A DNA stretch of 64,000 nucleotides, taken from NCBI RefSeq assembly GCF_006440775.1, contig NZ_VFTZ01000010.1, forward strand, positions 1-64,000, written 5' to 3'. Numbering within the stretch: the first letter of the stretch is position 1; every line of letters starts with the position of its first letter. The stretch is from Mesorhizobium sp. B2-7-2. GTDB lineage: Bacteria; Pseudomonadota; Alphaproteobacteria; Rhizobiales; Rhizobiaceae. The notes under the pieces were generated by a model that had not been told where the DNA came from, searched no databases, and worked only from the letters and a program-made list of their open reading frames with translations. Made by a program: the position numbers and the translations under genes. Below are positions 47,122-55,938 of this stretch, one piece after another.

Positions 47122-48049
47122 GGATGGCTTCCTCGAAGAAAATCGGCCCGCCATAGTCGCGGGGCAGGGTGGAAATGGCCCGCGATGCCACCTGAACAGC
47201 CGCTGCAAGGCAACGTGCCAGAGCGTGCTCCCGAGCAAATGCCGCCAGAAAGGCGCCGTTGAAGACATCGCCGGCGCCGATCGTGTCGACGACGTTGACG
47301 CGTGGCGCGGTCGCATCGATGAGCTGGCCGTCCGGGCCGATAGCGATCGCGCCCTCGGGTCCGCGCTTGACGACCACGGTCGCGGCTTTTTTCATGCCGT
47401 CGCGGATCTTGCGTGCCGCGTCCGTGGGATCCTTCAACCCCGCCAGCGTCGTCGTCTCGACCTCGTTGAAGAGCGCAAGCTCGCAACGCGACAGCCAAGC
47501 GCGCGCCGCGGCACAATTTTGCGCCGTCCAGCCGTCCATCGGCCAGCCGGTGTCGAGCGCGACGGCGATGCGGTGTGCCTCCGCCCAGTCGAAAAAAGCC
47601 TCGTACTGGCGCGTCAGGTCGTCGGTCAGGAAGGAGCCGCAGAGCAGCGCATAGCCACCGGAAAGCCGCCTGCCGTCCAGAACCGAAAGCACGTCGTCGA
47701 GGTTGAAGCGCGGCAGGTGACCGCGGGTGGTGAAGAAGGTGCGTTCGCCGTCCGGATGGGTCATACCGACCGACAGCGTCGTGCCCTCCGTATGGACCGG
47801 CCATCTCGCGGCGCGGCTCCCGAATGCCTCGCGCAGCCAGCGCCCGAACTGGTCATCGCCGAGATTGGCGGCGATGTCGAAATCGATGCCCAGCGCCTGC
47901 CAGGCAAGTGCGGTGTTGCCGGCCTGGCCGCCGACGCGCAGGTCGTCATGATCGACGACGGTCTCCGTGCCCGCCTTCGGCCAGGGCGCGACCGGCCCAA
48001 CGATCAGATCGACGTTGACGTTGCCGATCACCGCGAGCGGCCGCATCAT
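47108..48049 (-). CDS. PfkB-family carbohydrate kinase
   Basis: 313 residues; start at 48049 (MMRPLAVIGNVNVDLIVGPV) overlaps the SIS gene stop by 4 nt. Substrate-side motif RVGGQAGNTALAWQALG, catalytic and anion-hole motif VVDTIGAGDVFNGAFLAAFA near the C-terminus (Asp in GAGD is the catalytic base of this family). Would phosphorylate a sugar or an aminated sugar. Together with the neighbouring SIS enzyme it resembles the kinase/deglycase pairs used for Amadori compounds, but substrate cannot be told. Confidence 0.9.
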   Translation of the reverse strand: MMRPLAVIGNVNVDLIVGPVAPWPKAGTETVVDHDDLRVGGQAGNTALAWQALGIDFDIAANLGDDQFGRWLREAFGSRAARWPVHTEGTTLSVGMTHPDGERTFFTTRGHLPRFNLDDVLSVLDGRRLSGGYALLCGSFLTDDLTRQYEAFFDWAEAHRIAVALDTGWPMDGWTAQNCAAARAWLSRCELALFNEVETTTLAGLKDPTDAARKIRDGMKKAATVVVKRGPEGAIAIGPDGQLIDATAPRVNVVDTIGAGDVFNGAFLAAFAREHALARCLAAAVQVASRAISTLPRDYGGPIFFEEAIHERA

Positions 48050-49062
48050 TCGCTCCTGGTTATCTTGGTGGTGCGCACCGGCGTTCCGGCATTCTCGACG
48101 CGGGAATCGGCGAAGGCGATCATCAGGCGCTGCGCCACCGGCAGCATGGCAAAGATCGCCGCCAGCCCAGAGGCGGGTCTGAAGGCGAGTGTCGCGGCGC
48201 CTGCGACCGGCGGTTTGCCCGAAGCGTCGAATACGATCAGCGGCGCCCCGGTCTCGACCACTGAAACGGCCATGGCGGTGACGAGGTCGGCGGTCGGGTC
48301 GTCGCCGCGGAAGAGCACGACGCCAATGCTTGGACCCAGCATCTCCATCGGCCCGTGGCGCAACTGACCGCCTTCGAGCGAGAAACAAGGCAGGCGCGAC
48401 AGTTCGGTGAAGCCGAGCGCAAGGGCTTCAGCCACGCCTTGAAGCTTGCGGCCGGAAGTGACGATGGTCGTGACCATCCTCAGCGCCGCGAGCGCGGCAT
48501 CGATCTCGACCGCCTGGGGCGCATTGAGCCCGGCGAGCGCGCCGGCGGGATCGTCGCCTAGCGCAGTCAGGATGGCGAGATGCAGGGCGAAGGTCACGGT
48601 CAGGCTGCGGGTCGCGGCAAAGGCAAGCTCGCTACCGCCGGCGCCGACGAGGCAAGGCACTGTGCGGCCGAGGAAGGAGCCTTCCTCCAGCGTCAGACCG
48701 AAGGTCTCCGTGCGATCGCCGGTCTCGGCAAACCAGCGCAACACCTCGGCGCTTTCGCCGGATTGAGAGGTGACGATCACCGTCTTGCCGGTCAGCGGCA
48801 GCGGCTGGCCGAGCTGCTCCGACAGCGGCAGCGCGATGGCATCGATGCCATGCGCGCGATAGAGCGGCTCGACGGCGCGGGCGACGGCATGCGAGGCGCC
48901 CATGCCGAGCAGGAGGAGCCTGCCGTTCTTGCTGATCGAGGCAGCGACCTCGGCAGCTACTTCTCGATTGCTGGCGAACGAGGCAAGCGCATCCTCATGC
49001 TGGCGTGCCATCTCGCGGTCGATCGCGACAAGCCCTGCCGGGCGGTTCTTTTGCGCAATCAT
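48046..49062 (-). CDS. SIS-domain sugar-phosphate isomerase/deaminase
   Basis: 338 residues from ATG 49062 (MIAQKNRPAGLVAIDREMAR). Two SIS domains as in the GlmS isomerase half and AgaS/FrlB proteins: domain 1 about 35-170 (NGRLLLLGMGASHAVARAVE, TVIVTSQSGESAEVLRWFAE) and domain 2 about 185-330 (GFTELSRLPCFSLEGGQLRH, GPMEMLGPSIGVVLFRG). The LEGGQLRHGPMEML block is typical of the C-terminal lyase/isomerase site. Starts 2 bp after the permease gene. Confidence 0.9.
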   Translation of the reverse strand: MIAQKNRPAGLVAIDREMARQHEDALASFASNREVAAEVAASISKNGRLLLLGMGASHAVARAVEPLYRAHGIDAIALPLSEQLGQPLPLTGKTVIVTSQSGESAEVLRWFAETGDRTETFGLTLEEGSFLGRTVPCLVGAGGSELAFAATRSLTVTFALHLAILTALGDDPAGALAGLNAPQAVEIDAALAALRMVTTIVTSGRKLQGVAEALALGFTELSRLPCFSLEGGQLRHGPMEMLGPSIGVVLFRGDDPTADLVTAMAVSVVETGAPLIVFDASGKPPVAGAATLAFRPASGLAAIFAMLPVAQRLMIAFADSRVENAGTPVRTTKITRSE

Positions 49063-49064
49063 GA

Positions 49065-49910
49065 TTATCCTTTCACTCCGCCGCTGGTCAGACCCGAGAT
49101 CAGCGCGCGTTGCATGACGAGGCCGATCAGCACCGGCGGCAAGGCCGCAAGCACGCCGGCGGTGGCGATCAGTCCATAGTCGGAGACGCGGCCGCCGGCG
49201 AGATCGGCGATGGCGACCGTCAGCGTCTTTGCCCGCTGGTCCGAGGTGAAGAGCAGGGCATAGAAGAATTCGTCCCAGGCAAGCAGCACGGCAAACAGCG
49301 CCGACGTCGCCACCACGGGCGCGGCCAGCGGCAAGGTGATGATGCGCCAGGTCTGGAGCAGTCCCGCCCCGTCGATCATCGCCGCGGCCTCGATTTCGCG
49401 CGGGATGGAATCGAACCCCGATTTCATCAGCCAGGTGGTGAAGGGCGCGAGGATCGTCAGATAGATCAGCGCCAGGCCGAAGACGTTGTTGAGCAGGCCG
49501 AGATAGGAGAGACCCATGTAAAGCGGGACGGAGAGGGCCACCGGCGGCAGCATGTAGGTGGCGATCACCATCGACAGCGACCAGCCGACCGAAGGCGTGC
49601 GCGAGACGGCCCAGCCGGCCGGCACGGCAAGGACGATCGCTGCCAGCGTCGCCATGCCGGCGACCTCCAGGCTGTTGCGCAGCGATGACGTGAAGGCGGC
49701 GCCGGCGCTGTTCTCGGCCCTCGATATAAGCTGCGTGTAACGGGAGAAGTCGGCCGCCTGCGGCCACCAGCGCAGCGGCTTGGCGGCGAGGTCGGCGGCC
49801 GGCGATATGCTCATGATGAAGAGCCAGGCGAGCGGCGCCAGGATTACGGCGGCGAGCAGAATGGCGCAGACGTAGATAAAAGCAGTGAAGACAGAGCTCT
49901 TGCGTTCCAT
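49065..49910 (-). CDS. Carbohydrate ABC transporter permease (MalG type)
   Basis: 281 residues, six predicted TM helices beginning at about 8-30 (FTAFIYVCAILLAAVILAPL). EAA loop EIEAAAMIDGAGLLQTWRII followed by LPLAAPVVATSALFAVLLAW. Start overlaps the stop of the first permease by 1 nt (TGATG). Confidence 0.93.
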   Translation of the reverse strand: MERKSSVFTAFIYVCAILLAAVILAPLAWLFIMSISPAADLAAKPLRWWPQAADFSRYTQLISRAENSAGAAFTSSLRNSLEVAGMATLAAIVLAVPAGWAVSRTPSVGWSLSMVIATYMLPPVALSVPLYMGLSYLGLLNNVFGLALIYLTILAPFTTWLMKSGFDSIPREIEAAAMIDGAGLLQTWRIITLPLAAPVVATSALFAVLLAWDEFFYALLFTSDQRAKTLTVAIADLAGGRVSDYGLIATAGVLAALPPVLIGLVMQRALISGLTSGGVKG

Positions 49911-50794
49911 CAGGCCGCGCTCCCGGCGGTCTTCTTGACCAGCGTCGCATAGGCGACGGCGAGCACGGTGACGAGCAGGGTGACGATCAGCGCCAGCGAG
50001 GCGCCGGAACCGGCGCGCTGGAAGGAGAAGGCTTCCTGGTAGACGAGGATCGACAGCGAGCGCGTGCTGTTGGCCGGACCGCCGCGTGTCATCACCCAGA
50101 TGATGTCGAAGACCTTGAACGCCTCGATGGTGCGCAGCACCAGCGCCACCATGAGCGGGCCTGCAAGATAGGGCAGGATGACGAAGCGGAAGCGGTTGAA
50201 CGGGCCGGCGCCGTCGACGAGCGCCGCGGCGGTGATGTCGCGCGGCACGGCCTGCAGGGCGGCCAGCGCAATCAGCGCGACCAGCGGGAAATTCTTCCAG
50301 CAGTCGGCGACGATCAGCGCCGCCAGGGCCGTTCCAGGCTCACCTAGCCAGGAGCGGTAATCGTCTATGATATGGAGCTGCGTCAGCGCCGCGTTCAGCG
50401 CGCCATATTCGGGATTGTAGATCAGCCGCCAGAGCGTCGCGTTGACGACGGTGGGCAGCGCCCAGGGCAGGATCATCAGGCCGCGCAGCACGGCGCGGCC
50501 GCGGAATTCCTGATTGAGCAGGAGAGCCGCAAGGACGCCGAGCACCATCTCGGCGGCGACCGAGATGACCGCGAACCAAGTGGTGGTGGTCAGCGTGCGG
50601 GTGAAATTCGAGCTCGTCAGCATCTTGGTGTAATTGTCGAAGCCGACATAGTTGCCCGCCGTACCGACCAGCTGGGCGTCGGTGAAGGAAAGCCTGACAG
50701 TATCGACCAACGGCCAGCCGATGACGGCCACCATGATCACCAGAAGCGGCAGCATCAACAGCCACGCACGCGTCGTCATCCAGGTGCCCGACAT
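49910..50794 (-). CDS. Carbohydrate ABC transporter permease (MalF type)
   Basis: 294 residues with six predicted TM helices (first about 9-29: AWLLMLPLLVIMVAVIGWPL). EAA loop DITAAALVDGAGPFNRFRFV followed by ILPYLAGPLMVALVLRTIEA. Begins 88 bp after the binding-protein gene; the spacer holds a GC-rich hairpin. Confidence 0.93.
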   Translation of the reverse strand: MSGTWMTTRAWLLMLPLLVIMVAVIGWPLVDTVRLSFTDAQLVGTAGNYVGFDNYTKMLTSSNFTRTLTTTTWFAVISVAAEMVLGVLAALLLNQEFRGRAVLRGLMILPWALPTVVNATLWRLIYNPEYGALNAALTQLHIIDDYRSWLGEPGTALAALIVADCWKNFPLVALIALAALQAVPRDITAAALVDGAGPFNRFRFVILPYLAGPLMVALVLRTIEAFKVFDIIWVMTRGGPANSTRSLSILVYQEAFSFQRAGSGASLALIVTLLVTVLAVAYATLVKKTAGSAA

Positions 50795-50833
50795 CAGAGG
50801 CGCCTCTCTTCCTTCATCCGGTTAGAAATAGCA

Positions 50834-50863
50834 CGGGCGGCACTCGTATTTTGAGGCCGCCCG
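50834..50863 (-). promoter_or_regulatory. Stem-loop between binding-protein and permease genes
   Basis: CGGGCGGC / GCCGCCCG form an 8-bp GC stem around a 14-nt loop just after the binding-protein stop. Such hairpins often stabilise the 3' end of binding-protein mRNA or cause partial termination, giving more receptor than permease. No clear T-run. Confidence 0.5.
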
Positions 50864-50882
50864 CCCGTCGGGGAACGCCAGA

Positions 50883-52121
50883 TCAGAGGCCGCTGTTTTC
50901 GGCAGCGGTCTTGAGCGCGTCTTCCGGCGTCGCCTGGCCGAGCAGCGATTCCTGGATCGCCTGCTGCAGCGCCGTCGATAGCTGCTGGTATTTCGGCGTG
51001 GTCGGGCGCGGATACATCGCGGCAAGACCGAGCTTGGCGGCGGCGATCAGTTCTTCCTGGCCCTTGGTGACGGCCGGGTCGTCATAGGACGAGGCCCAGA
51101 TCGGCAGCGAGAGCTTGGCATACTGGTTCTGCGTCGCCTGCGAGGTCATGAACTCGATATATTTCCAGGCTTCGTCCTGGTGCTTCGACACCGCCGTGAC
51201 GCCAAGGCCCATCGAGCCGTTGACGGCCGAGACCTCGCTGGTGCCGGCAACGCCCGGCGCCGGCACGACGCCGACCTTGCCCGCGACCTTGGAGTCCTTC
51301 GGATCATTGGCCATGTTGTACATGTAGGTCCAGTTCAGCGCGAAAGCGGCGTCGCCGTTCTCGAACACCTTGCGCACGTCCTCTTCGAGGAATTCCTTGG
51401 AGTTCGGGTTGGTCAGGCCCGACTTGTAGCTGTCGACCATGTATTTCAGCGCCGAGAGGCCGCCGCCGTTCTGGAAGTCGGGCTTGCCTTCCTTGAGGAA
51501 GTCGCCGCCATAGGCGCTGACCAGCGTGGTGTAGTCGCAGATGGCGGCTTCGGCCTGCGACCAGCTCCAGGCGATCGGCGTCTTCAGCAAGCCCTTGTCC
51601 TGAATGATCTTGGCCTGCTGGCCGAGCTCTTCCCAGGTCTTCGGCGGCGCCTTGATACCTGCCTTTTCCAGGATTTCCTTGTTGTAGAACAGGTATTTGG
51701 TGTCGAGGATCCACGGCATGCCATAGTACTTGCCGTCATACTGGACGGTGGTCCAGGCCCCGGGCAGAACGCCCTTCTTCATGTCATCGGTGATCTTCGA
51801 GGACACGTCGACCAGCACCTTGTTGGTCGCGTATTCGGCCGGCCAGATGACGTCGAACAGCACCACGTCGTAGCCGCCGCCGGATCCTTGGGCGAGCACG
51901 GTTTTGTCGTGCAGGCCTTCATAGGGAACGAATTCGAGGTTGACCTTGATGTCCGGATTGGCCTTGGCGAAGGCCTCCGTCATCGAGCGCACGTCGGCCT
52001 CGCTATAGGCGGCCTGCGCCATGAAGAGCGCGTTCAAGGTTGTTTCAGCAAAGGCGTGGGGGACGAGCAGCCCGCCAACGAACACCGCGCCCAAAAGTGT
52101 CTTACCGATCGATTTCAGCAT
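50883..52121 (-). CDS. Carbohydrate ABC transporter substrate-binding protein
   Basis: 412 residues from ATG 52121, with GGGAG 8-13 nt upstream. Signal peptide MLKSIGKTLLGAVFVGGLLV to HAFA, then a type-I sugar-binding fold (KANPDIKVNLEFVPYEGLHD, DVVLFDVIWPAEYATNKVLV, VAGTSEVSAVNGSMGLGVTA). First gene of the operon that also encodes two permeases, a SIS enzyme, a kinase and the ATPase. Substrate unknown. Confidence 0.93.
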   Translation of the reverse strand: MLKSIGKTLLGAVFVGGLLVPHAFAETTLNALFMAQAAYSEADVRSMTEAFAKANPDIKVNLEFVPYEGLHDKTVLAQGSGGGYDVVLFDVIWPAEYATNKVLVDVSSKITDDMKKGVLPGAWTTVQYDGKYYGMPWILDTKYLFYNKEILEKAGIKAPPKTWEELGQQAKIIQDKGLLKTPIAWSWSQAEAAICDYTTLVSAYGGDFLKEGKPDFQNGGGLSALKYMVDSYKSGLTNPNSKEFLEEDVRKVFENGDAAFALNWTYMYNMANDPKDSKVAGKVGVVPAPGVAGTSEVSAVNGSMGLGVTAVSKHQDEAWKYIEFMTSQATQNQYAKLSLPIWASSYDDPAVTKGQEELIAAAKLGLAAMYPRPTTPKYQQLSTALQQAIQESLLGQATPEDALKTAAENSGL

Positions 52122-52277
52122 TTGTCTTTCTCCCATTTTCGACGGCTGCGAGTGGGCGGCCAAGGCTGTGCCGCTTTCTCGAATTCGCATCGCGTCTGAC
52201 CGGATCCATCCCCAACGGCGTGCGGCGGAGCTCGAAAGCTTTTGCCGTCTTTTTGTAGAACCGCGCGGATGTCCCCT

Positions 52278-52302
52278 ATTAAGTCAATTCGCTTGACTTA
52301 AT
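52278..52302. promoter_or_regulatory. 25-bp palindrome, probable ROK operator
   Basis: Perfect 10-bp arms ATTAAGTCAA and TTGACTTAAT separated by TTCGC, in the spacer between the divergent ABC operon and the ROK regulator gene. It lies 43 bp before the ROK GTG start and 157 bp before the binding-protein start, right for autoregulation and repression of the transporter. Confidence 0.75.
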
Positions 52303-52344
52303 TAGTCGATCAATCCTTTAATGGAGTCAAGAGGGGAAACGACG

Positions 52345-53547
52345 GTGCACGACATCAGCCCGATCCGCGCCAAAAGCGGCACCAACCAGGAGGGAACGAG
52401 CGCCCACAACCGCCGCGTCATGATCGAAGCGCTGCGGCTCAACGGCGCGCTGTCGCGCGCCGACCTGGCGCGGGCGACGCAGCTTACCAAGCAAGCGGTT
52501 TCCAACATCATCGAGGATCTCGAGCGCGATGGCCTGGTCGTGGCGCTGGATGCGGTGCGCAAGGGCAGGGGGCAACCTTTCACGCCCTACCGGTTGGTTC
52601 CCGAAGGGGCCTTCGCCATCGGGCTGCAGATCGACCGGCATCTGACGCGCGTGGTGGTGGTCGACCTCGTCGGCAAGGTGATCGCGCGCGCCGAGGCGGG
52701 GCTGCCGTTCGACGAGCCTTCGGCGGGCGTCAGGATCATCCTCGGCCTGGTCGACCGCGTCAGGCGCGAACTGGCTTGCTTGTTTGCCCAGTCCGAGCGG
52801 CGACTGGTCGGATTGGGAGTCGCCATGCCGGGACCGTTCGGGCTAAAGAACCCCGACAACAAATGGATGATGCCGGCCTGGCAGCAATTTCCGCTGGTGG
52901 AGGCGCTTGCGGCCGGCACCGGGCTCGATGTCGGCCTCCAGAACGATGCGGCGGCCTGCGCGACGGCGGAGCGGATCGTCGGCGCGGCGCATGGCGTCGA
53001 TCACGCCGTCTGCCTTTATGTTGGTTACGGCATAGCCGCCGGGCTGATCCTCAATGGCGAGCTCTACAGCGGCGGCAACGGCAATGCGGGCGAGGTCGGC
53101 ATGGCGCTGCTTTCGCCGGCCGGCCCCGGTTCCACGCCGCTCGAACATCGTGCGTCGCTGGCCTCGCTCTACCAGCATCTCGGCCTCGACCCCACCGAGA
53201 GGGGGCTTTACGAGACGCTCGGCGCACTGGCGCTTGCGCAGGATCCGCGGGTCATGGGCTGGGTCGAAAGAGCCGGGTCCGACCTGCGCTGGAGCGTGCA
53301 TCTGATCGAAACGATCTTCGATCCGCAAACCGTCATCCTCACCTCCAGCGCGCCCGAAGCACTCGCGCGGCTCCTGCTTCGGGCCATGCATCCGCTGCTG
53401 CCGTCGATCGCGGATCGCCCCGTCCGGCGCCTGCCACGGCTGCAACTGGGCACCACCGATCCCTGGGCGATCGCGGTCGGCGCCGCGGCAGAGCCGATCA
53501 GCCGGGCCTTCGATCCGCGTTTTTCCGCGATCCTGAAGGCCGGATAG
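52345..53547 (+). CDS. ROK-family transcriptional regulator
   Basis: About 400 residues. GTG start at 52345 is preferred because AGGGGAAA precedes it; the ATG at 52321 has no ribosome site. N-terminal winged HTH (ALRLNGALSRADLARATQLT, KQAVSNIIEDLERDGLVVAL, about 35-75) and a C-terminal ROK sugar-kinase-like domain (VRRELACLFAQSERRLVGLG, AMPGPFGLKNPDNKWMMPAW, VCLYVGYGIAAGLILNGELY with the GGNGNAGEVG motif). Divergent from the sugar ABC operon; likely its sugar-responsive repressor. Confidence 0.92.
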   Translation: MHDISPIRAKSGTNQEGTSAHNRRVMIEALRLNGALSRADLARATQLTKQAVSNIIEDLERDGLVVALDAVRKGRGQPFTPYRLVPEGAFAIGLQIDRHLTRVVVVDLVGKVIARAEAGLPFDEPSAGVRIILGLVDRVRRELACLFAQSERRLVGLGVAMPGPFGLKNPDNKWMMPAWQQFPLVEALAAGTGLDVGLQNDAAACATAERIVGAAHGVDHAVCLYVGYGIAAGLILNGELYSGGNGNAGEVGMALLSPAGPGSTPLEHRASLASLYQHLGLDPTERGLYETLGALALAQDPRVMGWVERAGSDLRWSVHLIETIFDPQTVILTSSAPEALARLLLRAMHPLLPSIADRPVRRLPRLQLGTTDPWAIAVGAAAEPISRAFDPRFSAILKAG

Positions 53548-53567
53548 AAGCGGCCAGCCCCGTCGCC

Positions 53568-53640
53568 TGCGTCATGCTTGTGGCGAAAGCCGCGTCGATG
53601 ATGGCGAGCTTGACCGCCTGCGCGGCGACGCCAGCGCGGG
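53568..53640 (-). pseudogene. Remnant of a paralogue of the adjacent unknown gene
   Basis: Read on the minus strand, this stretch encodes GVAAQAVKLAIIDAAFATSM, closely parallel to MAVQAAKLAVVDEAFEACIS at the C-terminus of the next gene (53678-54544). About 20 codons of the end survive, without an upstream body. It looks like the leftover of a tandem paralogue removed by deletion, or a fresh partial duplication. Confidence 0.55.
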
Positions 53641-53677
53641 CACCGGTCTTGCGCGGCGCCGGGCGGAGTCTTGACGG

Positions 53678-54544
53678 TCAGCGATTCTTCAGAGCTGAGA
53701 TACAGGCTTCGAAGGCCTCGTCGACGACGGCGAGCTTGGCTGCCTGGACGGCCATGTATTCGTCGAAGAAAGCCCTCGAAACCCACATCACGGAATGGCC
53801 GCGCTGGCCGATCCAGCCGATGCTGCCGAGCGCCTCGGCATCATATAGTTTGCGCGCCAGATGGGTGCGTGAGAGCTTCAGCCAGTGGGCGAATTCACTG
53901 ACCGAGATGACGCCGGTCGGTATCCTGTCGAGATGAACATCCTCAGGATCGATGCCGGACATCAGCCAGTCCATGATGATGCCGCCGTTGTTTAGCCAGA
54001 TAAACAATGAAAAAGTCTGCCCAGGCTCCCGCACTGCGCTGCTGGCCAGCAATCCATCGGCGATCAGCGGCTGCAAGGTGGGCAGCATCTCGGGTCGCTC
54101 GAGGAGGTTTTCCAGCCGGTTGGCGCCATCTATGTGGTCCAGCGTCCTCAGATGCGCATAAATCCAGCCGGTGAAGGTCTCTATGGTGCCCGCCGTGACC
54201 CGCAACGGGTGGGCGCGGCCATCACCGCTGGCCGAAATATATTCGGCGATGTTGTAGTGCAGCATCTCCTTGACGAAGGCCTCGGCGGTGTTGCGGCTGG
54301 CCACGGAATTGCGGCGCACGACGTCGATGAAACGCGCCATCGTCATGTCGGTGCGGCGGTCGTTGGGATCGCGCCGGAAATGCAGAGCCAAGCCGACATG
54401 AGCGAGCAGCCAGCGCTGCTGGGTGGCAAACACGGCAGCCAGCCGCGGGCTCGTTTGATAGATATGGATGAGCGCCTTGGACTGCTCCTGGACACCGCGA
54501 AGCGCTGCCGGATGACGGGCGATTTCTGCGGCATTCAGCGGCAT
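53678..54544 (-). CDS. Unknown protein with winged-helix-like C-terminus
   Basis: 288 residues, function unknown. Mostly helical; no signal peptide or TM segment. The N-terminal 200 residues include ALIHIYQTSPRLAAVFATQQ and ARFIDVVRRNSVASRNTAEA; the C-terminal third (IPTGVISVSEFAHWLKLSRT, HLARKLYDAEALGSIGWIGQ) looks like a winged helix-turn-helix, so a regulatory role is possible. The protein resembles a small group of Hyphomicrobiales hypothetical proteins. A degenerate copy of its last codons lies just downstream. Confidence 0.75.
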   Translation of the reverse strand: MPLNAAEIARHPAALRGVQEQSKALIHIYQTSPRLAAVFATQQRWLLAHVGLALHFRRDPNDRRTDMTMARFIDVVRRNSVASRNTAEAFVKEMLHYNIAEYISASGDGRAHPLRVTAGTIETFTGWIYAHLRTLDHIDGANRLENLLERPEMLPTLQPLIADGLLASSAVREPGQTFSLFIWLNNGGIIMDWLMSGIDPEDVHLDRIPTGVISVSEFAHWLKLSRTHLARKLYDAEALGSIGWIGQRGHSVMWVSRAFFDEYMAVQAAKLAVVDEAFEACISALKNR

Positions 54545-55009
54545 TTCCTATGGTACTCCATGCGATTCCAAGCAACGACAAATGAAGATTCCCAGTCTTC
54601 GCCGGTCGTGTCCAGTTGCCCATTGGAACAACGAACGATCAGGCCGTGAATTCGTTGCTAACTCTTTGCATCGGTTCTGGAAAGCCGTCCCAATAATAGT
54701 CGGGCCCGCAGCCCTGCGCTGAATTGACGAGTCCCGCCAGACGAGCATGGGTTCCGCGCCATCGGGCTGCGGGGAGCGCCTCCCGGGTCGGGCTCCGTCC
54801 CTGGTGCCGATCCGCAGACAATCCTGCAGGATTCGCGCTTCAAGGATGCCGCATTCTGTCGGCCATCGCGACGGTCTCCAACACATGCGCTCTGGCGTCG
54901 GCCGCGCCGGTCGGCGCCGATCGATAACGTGACGAGGAATCCGCGCAGCCCTTTGCAGCCTGCGGAGGGCGGCCTATCCTGGCGGTGATGGCCAACCCTG
55001 AGTGAAACG
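54545..55009. other. 465-bp spacer with no recognisable gene
   Basis: Divergent promoters for the unknown gene and the GNAT gene should lie here. Both strands were scanned: short open stretches exist but are Arg/Pro-rich and have no recognisable motif, ribosome site or repeat. Confidence 0.5.
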
Positions 55010-55843
55010 ATGCCGAGAACAATCAGGACGCTGACCGCCAGCGAGGTGGAAACGCTTGTTGGCTGGGCAGCGGAGGAAGGCTGGAATCCGGGCACCGGCG
55101 ATGCCGCGGCGTTTCGGGCGGCGGATCCACAAGGGTTCATCGGCGCCTTTGTCGGCGGCGAGATGGTGGCCGGCATTTCGGCCGTCGTATACGGCCCCGG
55201 CTTCGGCTTCATCGGCCTTTACATCTGCCGGCCCGACCGGCGTGGCGAAGGTCACGGCAAGGCGGTCTGGGACGCCGGCATGGCGCGTCTGAGCAACCGT
55301 ATCATCGGTCTCGACGGGGTGGCCGAGCAGCGGGCCAACTACCAGCGCATGGGCTTCGTGCCTGCTTATGAGACCGTCCGCCACAGCGGCGGTCCATCCG
55401 GCTTGCCCGAGGGCGGCAAGACAAGACCCGTGACGGCCGGCGACACGGCTGAGATTTTCGCCTACGATCGCAAGTGCTTTCCAGCACCGCGCGAGACCTT
55501 CCTTGGCGAGTGGCTGCGGCCGCCGCGGATTGCGCGGCTCTCAGCCCGATCGGACGGCATTGCCGGCTACGGCGTGGCGCGCCGTTGCAGGCAGGGTTTC
55601 AAGGTCGGGCCGCTGTTCGCCGACAGGACGGAGCTTGCCCTGGCAATGCTGGCGGACCTGTCGGACGCAACTGCCGGCGAGGAATTGCATATCGACGTGC
55701 CGGCCGGCCAGGTTCAATTCACCGCCACGCTGCAGGCCGCCGGCATGGTTCCGGGGTTCACGACGACACGCATGTACAAGGGCGGCAAGCCCGGCAACAA
55801 CCAGTCGACGGTTTTCGGCGTCACGACGCTCGAGCTGGGATGA
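55010..55843 (+). CDS. GNAT acetyltransferase with second C-terminal domain
   Basis: 277 residues. N-terminal GNAT fold at about 5-125: FIGLYICRPDRRGEGHGKAV carries the acetyl-CoA pyrophosphate loop R/Q-x-x-G-x-G/A pattern (RRGEGHG). A second domain (about 140-277, FAYDRKCFPAPRETFLGEWL, GYGVARRCRQGFKVGPLFAD) matches the acetyltransferase-18-type half of two-domain GNAT proteins. Substrate unknown. Confidence 0.87.
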   Translation: MPRTIRTLTASEVETLVGWAAEEGWNPGTGDAAAFRAADPQGFIGAFVGGEMVAGISAVVYGPGFGFIGLYICRPDRRGEGHGKAVWDAGMARLSNRIIGLDGVAEQRANYQRMGFVPAYETVRHSGGPSGLPEGGKTRPVTAGDTAEIFAYDRKCFPAPRETFLGEWLRPPRIARLSARSDGIAGYGVARRCRQGFKVGPLFADRTELALAMLADLSDATAGEELHIDVPAGQVQFTATLQAAGMVPGFTTTRMYKGGKPGNNQSTVFGVTTLELG

Positions 55844-55938
55844 TCGCGTGCTGAGGTCATTGTTTTGCCTGGCTGGTCCATGCGACATGGCTCAATGATG
55901 TGGTTGCCTTTGCCGAGCTGCGTTTCGGAGATTATCGA

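Noticed and set aside
54639..55022. Several short frames in the 54.5-55.0 kb spacer
   Set aside because: Arg/Pro-rich, overlapping on both strands, no start signals or recognisable motifs.
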